Assembly: GCA_039720395.1 (NCBI GenBank) | Contig: CM077832.1 | Coordinates: forward strand, 18,013,850 to 18,077,849 | Origin: Liquidambar formosana | Lineage: Eukaryota; Streptophyta; Magnoliopsida; Saxifragales; Altingiaceae | Reading direction: 5' to 3' | DNA length: 64,000 nucleotides | Shown: one piece after another, positions 1-10,560 of the stretch | Layout of the letters: each line of letters starts with the position of its first letter | Numbering within the stretch: the first letter of the stretch is position 1 | Translations under genes and position numbers: made by a program | Notes under the pieces: generated by a model | Told to the model about the DNA's origin: nothing | Database searches by the model: none | The model's input: the letters and a program-made list of their open reading frames with translations, nothing else

Positions 1-394
1 AAATATAAAACACATAAAGAGGAAATAAGAACATAAAACACATAAATATAAATAGGAATTCAAAGTATACTATAATTCTACCCTTATACAAGGTATATTG
101 ATTGGAATAGGAAATAAGAATATAAAACATATAAATATAAATACAGGAATTTATAAATAGGAATTTAAAGTATACTATAATTCGTATACTTTAATTCGTA
201 AAACCACACAAATAGAAAATCAAATTTGTATAAAACCCGAAACCTTAACATGTATCATTTACATAATTCTGAATTCTACTTTTTCCATTAACAGCAGGAT
301 TCTGAATTCTTATTTCTCCATTAAGAACGTCTTCTACCTTGCTTGGTAAGTGTCTCTCTACAAAATACAATAACTTTTTCTCAAAATAAATAAA

Positions 395-433
395 AACAAA
401 AAGTCACGTGCAACGCATGTGTGCACCAACTAG
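395..433 (+). mobile_element. Helitron-like 3' terminus
   Basis: A 7-bp near-perfect hairpin (CACGTGC / GCATGTG, loop AAC, 405-421) lies just upstream of CTAG (430-433), which is followed by T. A short GC-rich hairpin before CTRR and insertion next to T are the known 3' hallmarks of plant Helitrons. Similar ends occur near 34,231 and 38,571. The 5' end would lie outside the window. Confidence 0.4.
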
Positions 434-474
434 TCATGCTGAAATATTCAGTATGCTAAAATCTATTGACTATT

Positions 475-500
475 TATTATTATTATTATTATTATTATAA
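475..500. repeat. (TTA)n microsatellite
   Basis: Uninterrupted TTA/ATT trinucleotide run in AT-rich intergenic DNA. No gene is visible from 434 to about 980. Confidence 0.85.
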
Positions 501-984
501 ATCTCTATCATTTGGTTGCGAGTCCAATTCTCTTTCCTTTCATAGTGACAGAGTAAGGAGCTAGAGATTCGATCTTAGATCTAATTATTTATCCCAAAAA
601 AAACAAAAAATTCTTAGCCTAATTGAATGTAATTAAATTAAGACAAAAGAGAATGTTGGAGTCAGTGTTCTTGTGACCATTAACTGCGTGGATGTTGCAT
701 GCAATTCAATGTCAAGATTGAGAATTCCACAAGCAGTGGTGACGGATGGAATAAATCCTACTCAGAACACTACGTAGTACGTACCAAGTTAACATTTGCA
801 TGTATAATTGAAAAACTACATAAACTAAACAGAGAATTGACTAAATTAAATATATGAATTAAACGTAAGGAATCTGTCACATAGTGGAACGGCCGGGGCC
901 ATTTCAAAATATAGCAGCCATAATTTTAATTTATTTGCGATGTCTAAAGTCAGCAAAGTTTCGGTGTTTAATTACCTATTATTT

Positions 985-1201
985 AACCAACAAGAATTGG
1001 TCTGACGGTAAAAGGGTGAACTGTAAACTCAGACATCTTGGGTTTGAAACCAGCCAATCTCTCTTGGCCAGCTATCAGTTAGGTCTATTAGCATGGATGT
1101 TAAAAGACCTCATAGGGTGGTGGCCCCGCGTGGGGAGCAAGGATTAGTCGGGTTTTGACAATTCGGATACCTCGTTGCTTGGCAAAAAAAAAAAAAAAAA
1201 A
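985..1201 (+). mobile_element. tRNA-derived SINE-like element
   Basis: A polymerase III A-box-like block (TGGTCTGACGG, about 998-1008) is followed about 32 bp later by a B-box-like block (GGGTTTGAAACC, 1040-1051). A tail of 18 A residues ends at 1201. Box A, box B and terminal poly(A) in about 215 bp is plant SINE architecture. The open frame across it is incidental. No clean target-site duplication was found, so the left end is approximate. Confidence 0.55.
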
Positions 1202-1217
1202 GTATGACACTTTTAGG

Positions 1218-1346
1218 GGTACGATTATTTGATCGGAATTGGGGCGAATCGGAATAAAATGGAATAAGATTTCAATGGTTATTGTGGAGTTGAAATCTCA
1301 TTCCATTTTATTTTGATTTCCTCCGATTCTAACCAAACAACGTGCC
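1218..1346. mobile_element. Short foldback MITE
   Basis: Inverted repeats make almost the whole 129 bp self-complementary: GGTACG at the left pairs with CGTGCC at the right, and the inner arm 1246-1275 pairs with 1290-1329. No coding capacity. Confidence 0.5.
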
Positions 1347-2411
1347 GTTATAAATTAGTGTATCCCTTATGTATGGTAGGTTCGTATGACACCTCTTAGT
1401 TTCCATAATTAAGTGCTAATTTTAAGTATTTAGTGGGAATTACAATTTCTGCTAATATGTGTCCCATTCACTAAATTACATACATTTCTTGCATGCGAGT
1501 TCAAAAGATTGAGAGATGAGTCAATATAACCATATAGTCAATGCAAACGGACCTCCTCTGATCTCGTCTTATAATCTGACCAAATACTTATAATCTTGCA
1601 CACTATCCCTCAAGATATATAAGTCTCCGGCCCAAGCCAAATTTTAAAATTAAAAACCCCCTTCTTCTCTCCATAGAGGGTGAAATCGAATGCCACCTAA
1701 ACTACATATGGGGACATCTTTATCACTTTGCTTCGCAATTAATTTTACATTTGCTTAATTTGGCTGCCAATTAACGAATTTACCTACCATTTGACATCTT
1801 TATCACTTTGCTTCACGATTACGTTGTTGCTTGACCCCAATATATAGCACGAGAATTCTATGCCTCCTGTAGTCACGATTCAATTTCTTTTTTTCATTTT
1901 TTCTTTTTTTGGTTTGACGGTCAGGATGTCAAGACCAATTTGCGCACATCTCAACTAAATCCCTCCTGAACAATCTTAAAGACGCACTCCCCCACATTAG
2001 CATGATACATTCAGGAATTAATTTTTAAAGTACTCCGCAGAAGAATCAAATTTCTGACTCATAAGTTGCTCTGTCTAAGATAAGGGCCCAATGTGACCGT
2101 AAATAGGGTATCGGAAAATCTCTTCCCTTTCTGGTTACTGCTGGCTATTTTCAGGGCAGTAAGAGACCTCGTGCAGAAAAGAGTTCGTGGCTTTGGGCTC
2201 CTTTTTTATTTTTTGTACATGTCTGCTGGCCGGGTGACTTTTCTTTTATATATACAAAACTTTTTCGAGTCAAGACACAATCAAACAACTGTGCCCATCG
2301 CACTATTGCGCCATCAATCTACTTTGGATCCTGCTTTGTACTGATGACTATTGAAAAAAGAAAAGTCCCCATTTTATTTTGGGTTGCTTGTTTCATCGTG
2401 AAGAAATCTCT
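1347..2411. other. Intergenic, no gene seen
   Basis: AT-rich sequence without recognisable exons. A 27-bp direct repeat (acatctttatcactttgctt) occurs at about 1708 and 1792. A short open frame at 2093-2344 has no recognisable domain. Confidence 0.5.
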
Positions 2412-2555
2412 AAAGCCTTGTTTGGTTAGCATGCATGAGGGTGCAATTTTATTTTATTTTTATGTTTTTTTTTTTTTGAAAGTTGAGCTTATTTAGGAAA
2501 AGTCCCAATGTTTGAGAAAGTATCTAATTACATTAATTGGTCCAAACGGCCTTTT
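2412..2555. mobile_element. Possible small foldback element
   Basis: AAAGCCTTGTTTGG at the left is mirrored by CCAAACGGCCTTTT at the right, 144 bp apart. hAT-derived plant MITEs often end in GCC(G/T)TTTGG-like terminal repeats. No clear TSD, so low confidence. Confidence 0.3.
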
Positions 2556-3237
2556 ACTCTCTTGGGAAAGTTTTATTTTCATGCTAATCAAAGTCAGGTA
2601 AGATGTCATATTATAAGGTCACTACTTTCCTCTATTTTCTATTACTCGATCTAATCATAAGTCCTAACAAAATGAGCTAGAAAATGAGGATACCCTTAAA
2701 TCTATAAGATAAGGCCCCAATTCTCCCTTGCATGGTTTTTATTTTTGTGGACTTTTGGGCAATTTTTTTACGCCCAAATCTGAATTTGTCTGAATTTCCA
2801 AATTTTACAACCAAACTAAATATATATCTTAATTATCCAGTCATTTGCTTTCAAAATTTTTACTCCGTAAATCTTCATTAGAATTATTACCACGATTAAA
2901 TAAAAAAATCAAAACATCTAGCTTTAATGGAAAGAAGTGTACCAAACCGAATTCAAGGGACATGTATTGATCGAGAGACAATCGGAGACTGTAGATTAAT
3001 ATTACCCACAAACAGCATCATAATTTCACAACCATCTGATGTGAAAACAGATTTATAAGAAAATGGCTTGATGCGTACACAGCACTCTAGCTTACCAATT
3101 TACCACAAACAGTACTGTTTATGCATGTATGAGATGCACAATCAAAACTTACTTATATAATCAAGTGTCTAATCCTTGCATGTTTGCAGAATACAGCACA
3201 TAATTTTTCCATTCTAGCTCCCTTTTTTTTTCTTTTC

Positions 3238-3444
3238 TGGGGAAATTAGCAATTACCCCTATTAGTGGACTGTCTTTAACAATAAACCTAGCATAAGAGT
3301 TTTTAACTCCAGAACCCCTATTTTTAGAGATTCTTTAAGAATAAGGAAATCGATTTAAAAAAAATACCTCTTTTAACCTTTTATATTTATACTGTACCGG
3401 AAGGGGGAACTAGATCTGGTTTCCAAATCGACAACATTACAAAG

Positions 3445-3475
<31 letters not shown>

Positions 3476-4618
3476 GGGGGGGGAGGGGGGGAGGGAAAGA
3501 GAGAGAGAGAGAAGTAGCAACTGCTGATGAAGAAAGGATGCGAAGATCTGGATTTGAAGAAGAAGTAGAAGAAGAACCAGATTTGAAAAACCAAACCTTC
3601 TTTGGCCACTGCCCCACCATGGCTGTCTTCAACACGATGTCTTGTCCGGCGATGTGGTGGAGGGAAATGGTTTAATCAGCCATGGAGTTTGCGACAATGC
3701 CGACGAGAGGATGACCAGGCGAGAATGGCAGGTGAAATCGCAGACTAGATTTGGAAAACCAGACCTTCTCTGACCACTGCCCTGCCCTGGCTATCGTCTT
3801 CTTCTCCTTCTTCTTCTTCTTCTTTTCATCTCCAAACTCCAAATCTGCTCTCGTTTTTTTTTTTTTTTTGTTTTGGTTTGTGTGTGTCTTTGGTTGCAAT
3901 TTCAGATCTGATCATTTTTTGGGATTGCTACTGTAGTGTTTTTTATAACTTAAAATAGTAAGTTGTTACTATGTTACTATATATTTTTTCAAAGACAACA
4001 ATAAACTGTTACTATGTGGTATATAATTTTTTCAAAACACACAATAGTAAACTGTTACTGTTGTTTGTATAAATTTTTCAAAGCACACAACAATAAACTG
4101 TTACTGTTGTCTGTATAAATTTTATAAAGCACATAGTAATAAACTGTTACTGTTGTATATATAAAATGGCACATTTACAAAGCACACAGGAATATATAAA
4201 TGGTAGAAGGACACAAGAGAGCCATAGCTGTGTTTTGGCCATGACAACAGATTTGGTGGGAAAGAAGAGGAAAAAAAATGAGAAAAGAAGAAGAATAAGA
4301 AGAAAGGAAGGAGAGAAGAGATCAATGGTTGAGTGTTGTGGGAGGTCGCCACTGGGAACCATAGTCGCCGGTGGGAACCATAGTTGTCGAAATAGCATTT
4401 GTAGCTTGATCGACGGTGTAGAAATATGGGAGGTAGTAGAACTCCAGAGAGAGGGAGAGAATATGGGGAAAAATGGCATTGTTGTAATTCTATTCAAATT
4501 TAAAAGTGGAGGGTATTTTGTCCGTACGAGGTTAAAAGAGGTTTTGACAAAAGTGTTTCTTTCATAAGGCGTATTGTAGAAAGACTCTTATACTTGGGGG
4601 TTATCACTAAAATTCCCT
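3238..4618. mobile_element. Possible 1.4 kb non-autonomous TIR element
   Basis: The outer ends are loosely inverted: the left end starts GGGGAAATTAGCAATTACCCC and the right end, reverse-complemented, starts GGGAATTTTAGTGATAACCCC. Both contain runs resembling CATAAGAGTTTTT/AACCTCTTTTAACC. Inside are a GAA microsatellite (about 3440-3474), two diverged copies of a ~40-bp block around 3600 and 3770, and a 47-bp tandem repeat. No TSD could be fixed. Confidence 0.3.
3951..4168. repeat. ~47-bp tandem repeat, 4-5 copies
   Basis: Units carry the core AATAAACTGTTACTGTTGT followed by a T-rich stretch and CAAAGCACACA. Cores recur near 4002, 4049, 4095 and 4141, about 46-48 bp apart. Confidence 0.7.
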
Positions 4619-5308
4619 TCTTTTTTTCTCTCTTTTGTTTTTTTGTTTTGTTTTGTTTTTTTTTTTTTTTTTGGGGGGGTGGGCGGGAATAAGTAACATA
4701 TGACATTGTCTGCCATTTATCTGCCCTAGTCTGCTTAATTGTTACTTAATTAGGAAAAAGCCTGTTCACCTTGTTTTACAACCAACTTCATAATTTCACA
4801 AAGATGATCATAGGGACTCCGTCCATGATAAGAAACAACAGAACCCAATAATAGTAGAAGGAATAATAGAACACAAGATAGCGTGTGGTCCAACCTACAG
4901 TGTAGCCCAAGTTCGGTATGCCGTACTCCCTCAAACCAATGCATTACATGTAGGTGTTTTAGCATTTCATAACTCCTTATCATGGACTAAAGTCTTGTGA
5001 TCCCATTTGTCTTGCACTTTGTGGACGAGCAATAGGAAAGAAAACGTAGCATTTTGCAACATTGACCACAAATTCAAGCTTCTATATATAGGGAGTACAA
5101 TATTCAATTTTTATTTTTTTTCTTTCCCTATGTTTTCAGGAGTGTCAAATAGAGCATCTATCACGCTTAAGCTCGTCACTTTGACCTCACTGGTTTGTAT
5201 TTTTGTTTTCCCTTTCCTCCCTTCATAAATCATATTCATTTTAACACAAAATTCTTGATCATTAGATTTATGTTTAAAATTGTCTGCATTCTTATTTGAT
5301 TATCAACA

Positions 5309-5314
5309 CCCCCC

Positions 5315-5345
<31 letters not shown>

Positions 5346-5353
5346 AAAAAAAA
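5309..5353. repeat. Poly(C) tract abutting poly(A)
   Basis: About 27 consecutive C residues run directly into 18 A residues. Long pure C tracts are rare in plant DNA, so part of the length may be a sequencing or assembly artefact. Confidence 0.8.
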
Positions 5354-5521
5354 GACCTTCGTGATCATGAAAGAAATTCTAGCGGTCTAGCTCCAACCTA
5401 CTTTAATTGCTGATGTAGCCCGATCACTCGCACGTCAATTTTAATTTAATTTTCCAGAGTTGTTGCTCCCGCTTCACAACAAGGGCACTTAAAAGGGTGG
5501 TCTCTGTCCCACCCTAGAACA

Positions 5522-5524
<3 letters not shown>

Positions 5525-5554
<30 letters not shown>
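5525..5554. repeat. (CT)n microsatellite
   Basis: Fifteen uninterrupted CT units. Confidence 0.9.
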
Positions 5555-5557
<3 letters not shown>

Positions 5558-5931
5558 GATGATTTTCCTCCATTACATCATTGGTGAGGAGCCACCATGG
5601 TTTAGGGTGCATGTGGAGGAGCAACCCCCAATTGTTTCTCTCAAAACAAATAATGAAAAGAGATGGTCACTTTCAATAATGTCCATTTGAGTTTATGGTA
5701 GTTTGTCTTGGCCTCGATGCCTCAATGAGGCAAAAATGGTCTTGTGGTGCAACACGTACCCGACCTTCCCATTGTCATTTCGCCCCTTAGATAAGGTCTC
5801 CTCGTGAGTGGCCCACCACTCTGCGCTCCTCTAGGCTTCATATATTGTGCCCCAAATAATCAATTCGTGTGGTACCAGCCTTTAAGTTGCATCGTCCTTC
5901 CACTTTTAGCTGTAAAGACAATTTCTTTCAA

Positions 5932-5933
<2 letters not shown>

Positions 5934-5967
<34 letters not shown>
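5934..5967. repeat. (CT)n microsatellite
   Basis: About seventeen CT units. It accounts for the Ser-Leu repeat in the overlapping spurious open frame. Confidence 0.9.
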
Positions 5968-5969
<2 letters not shown>

Positions 5970-6830
5970 TGAAGAAATTTCTTAACCAACTCGGATCATG
6001 GGCTCAATTCACTGATTGAAAACACTCCTTACAGACCTAGAGTTGGCTAATTAAAAAAATTTATTAATGCATTGACTTGGCAGTGTAGGGACTAGTGTTG
6101 GCTAATTTTGGTGTCCAAAACCTTGCATGTGTTGTGATTTGTGTCCATGCGTGATCGACTTGTCACTTTAGAGTCATAAGGACTAGTGTTAGCTCACTCT
6201 TGCTAGGTGGTCGTTTTATAGTGATTCCTCGATCTGGTGCTCTCGATCTTCTAGCATGGTATGGAACTTGTAGATTTCATAATTCCTTTTTACCCCTACT
6301 GATGTTTTTTGTGACTCCTCTAGTGTTTTTGTTGGGGGTAATATATATTTATATTGTGATGGATTGGAGAGTTTACTTTATGGGTTTGGGATGGAAAGCA
6401 GAGGCAATGGTTATGAGGGAAACTATTTTTGTAGCTGATGTTGGGATCTGCTGCAATGGAAGAGGTGTAATTTTTAGTGTAGTCCTACTGGTTTACTAAA
6501 GTGTTGAGTCTTTTTGTGTCTTCGCCATAGAGCTTTGGAATGGAGGATCTTGTGTGTCATGGGACAAGCTATTTATATGAGGAATGTTACTGCATGTACA
6601 AGTCTATTCGAGAAATGTTGCTGCTAGCCTTACATGGTACCTGGGAGACAATTAGATCTCTTGTGCTCTGTTTTTGACGTGGTAAATTTATTTCACTTAA
6701 TCTGTTTGTGCCCCTATGCTAGATTGGCTTTCAAAGGTTTCTTTAGGTTCATGGGATTTATAGTCTGGACGTGGAGGGTTGTGAACTTGTGATCGAGGGT
6801 TAGTTGTCCTGCTTTCATGATATTTGTGGT

Positions 6831-7172
6831 CACTGGCGGAGTCAGAGTGGGGCGGCCTTTGGGGGCACGTGCTCCCACTGGTTCAACCAAGTTTTTTTTA
6901 TTTTGTTTTTGTTTTGGAGAGATATTACCATTTGATGACTATTTCTCAATATAATGCCAAAAAAAAAATTTAGTAGTCATTTTAAATCATATTTATAGTT
7001 AATTTGTAAAAAGTTGACGAAGATATTCTTTTTTTGGTATTAAATTGAAAATGATTACTAAAAAGTAATCTTTTCAAAAAAAATGTTTTCCACAGCTTTT
7101 AGTTCCCAATTCCCACTTCACAGAATTATAACACAGTGCCCCCATTGGAGATAAATCCTCACTCTGCCTCTA
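6831..7172. mobile_element. Dispersed TIR-like repeat, copy 1
   Basis: Starts CACTGGCGGAGTCAGAG and ends CTCACTCTGCCTCTA, a degenerate inverted pair typical of plant non-autonomous TIR elements. The interior matches copy 2 at 28,657-28,977, including the ttaccatttgatga block and a segment of the ttactttttagtgatcac MITE family. Confidence 0.5.
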
Positions 7173-7859
7173 TTTTTGGTGAGAAGATTTTGAGGTTTGG
7201 AGCTGTAAAGGTTGTATCCGGTTTTGTAAATATTTGATATCTATTACAATTGGCTTTTGGGGCTGTTTATTGTTGTATTTGGTTTTTTAAATGTTTGATA
7301 TCTATTACAATTATTTTTTGCTTTTTTTTAAAAAATAATAATAATAAAGGAAGGATAAAAGTGAAACAATTACTCTTACAATACAACTAATTTACCTGTC
7401 ACCTGGGATTTAATTCCATTTTTTGGAGATCCGCATTGGTTAGGTTAGTGATTTGAGCAGATTTTCAGTCGAGGCATGAGGAAGCATCCTAATTCCGCTC
7501 TTTTTATCTTTTTCTTTTTTTTTCCCTGGTATGGAAGCGGCACATGAATAAATATATAGGAGGATACAATTACGGAGTCTATCAGTCCGGAAGATACTAG
7601 TCCTAGCTAATAATGCAACGTAGCATGCATGCTCATAAGCTGATGACCATGTATACTTTATATATAGTGGACCATTTAGGACAATTTACAACATTTCTAA
7701 TATCATATGCTTGAGTGAACCAACCTCATGTTTAAGTTTATGGAGAAGCATTGTACTCATTTGTTGATGTTATAGAGAATTAAAACTAGGAGAGCTGTAA
7801 ATTCTATCGATTAATAGTCAATATATAGTCAATATCTATATATATATATATATATATAT
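7173..7859. other. Intergenic, no gene seen
   Basis: AT-rich sequence ending in a TA microsatellite (about 7837-7859). No coding signal. Confidence 0.5.
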
Positions 7860-8338
7860 GGGGATGATTCTATACGTATTGACACTTAGTATAAAACTTT
7901 TTTATACTTTACACCTATCAATATTTTTCTATAGAAATCATATTTCGTCAATCAACTATTGAATTATATATTATTATCATGCACATTATACATACTAAAT
8001 TTCAAGTTAATTGGAAATTAGGAGTTTTGTCATCTATAAAGTATTCGAAATTAAAGTCTTATTTATTGAAAAAAAAAATGTAAGTTTATGGATCAAACAC
8101 TTACCAATATCTAGGCCTCATCAAAAGCCCAAGGCCCATGGGCAGCCGAAAGCCCAGCCCGAAGCCCGAAGGAAAAAGCCCAGCCCGAGCCCGAAAAAAC
8201 CCGAGCCTGAGCAAGCATGACATGCATAACAAAAATATGTAATCCAACGGTTAGATTGGCAAAATATGATTTTTATAAAAAGATATTGACAAGTATAAAT
8301 GTAAAAAAATTTATATTAGGTGTCAACAGAATCCTCCC
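7860..8338. mobile_element. MITE with ~60-bp TIRs inside a TA microsatellite
   Basis: The left end (GGGATGATTCTATACG...) and the reverse complement of the right end (GGGAGGATTCTGTTGACACC...) match over about 60 bp. The element sits exactly inside (TA)n on both sides, consistent with TA target preference. The middle carries a GC-rich block of GCCC/GCCCGA repeats (about 8118-8210). Confidence 0.6.
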
Positions 8339-8360
8339 TATATATATATATATATATATA

Positions 8361-8457
8361 ATAGGTTTAATCAAAAGCTAACTAAGCGTTTGTAAAGCAC
8401 AAAATATATATATAGGTTTAATCAAAAGCTAACTAAGCGTTTGTAAAGCACAAAATT
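8361..8457. repeat. 51-bp tandem duplication
   Basis: The unit ataggtttaatcaaaagcta... ending gtaaagcacaaaat occurs at 8361 and again at 8412, virtually identical. It directly follows the TA tract next to the MITE. Confidence 0.85.
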
Positions 8458-8681
8458 TTATGTGCTCACCTAACCACGCCTTTTTCTTCATTGCATTCAA
8501 GCAAGCTATTTAGCTTCGGATTTGGATTAAATAGCTTCACCATGCGGAGGGGAGCTCACTTAACCTAAGATTGAACCTGCACCTACTCTTCTATTTGCCT
8601 GATCTCTCCGCGTAAGACTGGTACCACTGTACCAGCCCATGAATGATTCTCCTACCATGCTCCATCAAATAATAATGTATA

Positions 8682-9085
8682 TAGACCTATCAATGGATTG
8701 GATTTGGATCAGATCAAGGTACATCTGAATCCAATCCAATAAGGAATAACTTCAATCCAATCCGATAATCTGGCATATTAATAAAATGCAAATCTATATT
8801 TGAATTTGTTTTTGAATGTTTGATCTAAAAATCAGATCTGATCTGCTAATCTTACAAAATGTGTAGCTAAAACAATTGACATGAATTTTACAGGGGAAAA
8901 AATAAAATTTTTTAAAATCTTTATAATCGTAGGAAATATGTTTTTTATTTTAGAAAAAATTTCAACAATTTTGCTATATAATATTCAGGATTTGAATTAT
9001 TAATGGATTAATAAATCACAACTCTCTTACCATATGCTAATTATCAAATCGGATTCAATCAAAATCCAATCCATTGATAGCTCTA
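8682..9085. mobile_element. hAT-like MITE
   Basis: TIRs TAGACCTATCAATGGATTGG at the left and TAGAGCTATCAATGGATTGG at the right (reverse complement). The interior is AT-rich with sub-terminal ATCCAATCC motifs. The TSD is not clean. Confidence 0.55.
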
Positions 9086-9275
9086 AGCGTATGCATACCT
9101 TCATTTCCACTATCTACCTTTCTAGCTACATGGGCCGTGGTCTTCCAACTGAAAACTCAGGCTGGGTCCAGAATGACAACATCAGAGAGAATGGACCTTA
9201 AGGTTGTAACTTCAGGGAGACTAGGCTGGGAAAAATGTTTGGGCTCGCTCAGCCCAATTACATAATTTGAACTTA

Positions 9276-9669
9276 GGGGTCCTCTATTGGCATATCAACA
9301 CTTATTTTTCATCTCATTTATTCTACACTTTTAAGGTTTTATGAAAAATATAAAAGATTTTTATAAAAACTTATGATTATGTTCACTAAAAAACATCATT
9401 TTAAATACTTTGTAGAATAAGGTTTTTCCAAAATCTATCATTTAAGTGGAGTTTTTGGTCATTTACATTCTCTATTTCATAAATAATTAAAACGTCCACT
9501 TAAACTGACAGATTTTGAAAAAAAATTTCTTTTACAAAGTTATTCAAAATGATATTTTCTAGTGGATTGGATCAATTTTAATAAAAACCTTTAATATTTT
9601 TCATAAAATCTTAAAATATAAAATAAATGGGAGATAAAAAACAAATCTTAAGATGCCAATAGAGACCCC
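9276..9669. mobile_element. Long-foldback MITE family D, copy 1
   Basis: Ends GGGGTCCTCTATTGGCATA and GATGCCAATAGAGACCCC are inverted. The two halves are self-complementary over most of the element, for example the block around aacatcattttaaatac and its partner near attcaaaatgatattttct. Related copies lie at 14,261, 29,362 and 36,587. Confidence 0.6.
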
Positions 9670-10134
9670 TTTGAACTTTAATCCAACCACAAATTTAAAG
9701 TTAAACCTTAGGTCACCGAACCTAGCTGAAATTCTGAATTCAATTTTTTTTTCCCCAGGAGACTTGTATATCGTGTAGCATTTACAATGAAAGACAAAAA
9801 AAATGTCACATCCACGTAGAAGAAAATTTAGGCTTAAATTTGGCACGATGGGCTTTGGGCCCGCTAGATTTCAATTCTAATTTGGCAAAAAGGCTAGCAA
9901 TATTGGCAAGTTGCAAGCACTATTAATAAGCAACTGGTGAAAATCCAACCATGTGGTGCTCATTCTGTCATTTTACCAAAATATATTATAATAATAATAG
10001 GAATATTAAAAGCATTCTGTGGCTCTATATTTGGGTCTGGTGGAATTAATAATTTAATCCTGATGCGCCGCCCAGGACACGACAAACCCTGTGGACGGTG
10101 ACCCGCCTACACAACAATTATTGACGCATCGAGG

Positions 10135-10175
<41 letters not shown>

Positions 10176-10560
10176 TTTGTCAACATTTTGTTTCTACTTT
10201 TACAATTTAACTTTTGTGGTGATTCATATCCAACAAGCTTGGGAATAAGAAAAGAAAATGAAACAAAAACCAAATTGGACATTGATTTTTTTTTTCCTTC
10301 TTTTTTTTTTTTTAATCAGGAGGTTCAATTCCAAATACTTTATACTTAATTAATCTCTTTCAGCATATAAAGTCCCTCCGTCTCACATACATCGAGTAAT
10401 TAAGAGAAAGTGATGGGAATTGAAATTAAGACCTTTTACCAAACAAGAGGGGCTAAGATCACTCGGTTTTGTGGTCTATCGGCTATGCAGCAACATCGTA
10501 TGTGGTGCATGTACATCCTACAATTAATTTTGGTATTTACAACTCAGATTTGCTCTCCTC
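9670..10560. other. Intergenic, downstream of the Nudix gene
   Basis: Contains a GA microsatellite (10,131-10,175) and T-rich stretches. The 3' UTR and polyadenylation site of the minus-strand Nudix gene should lie in the last few hundred bases below 10,561. No precise site can be called. Confidence 0.45.
10131..10175. repeat. (GA)n microsatellite
   Basis: Nearly pure GA run with one AA interruption. Confidence 0.9.

Larger units (their letters stand above)
4619..6830. other. Intergenic, no gene seen
   Basis: Low-complexity and AT-rich sequence. It holds two CT microsatellites and a homopolymer block, listed separately. Short open frames here lack recognisable domains. Confidence 0.5.

Noticed and set aside
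884..1147. 87-codon open frame
   Set aside because: Overlaps the SINE-like element and its polymerase III boxes; no protein similarity recognised.
8011..8220. 69-codon frame ending in Pro/Lys-rich residues
   Set aside because: Lies in a MITE and reflects its GCCC repeat block.
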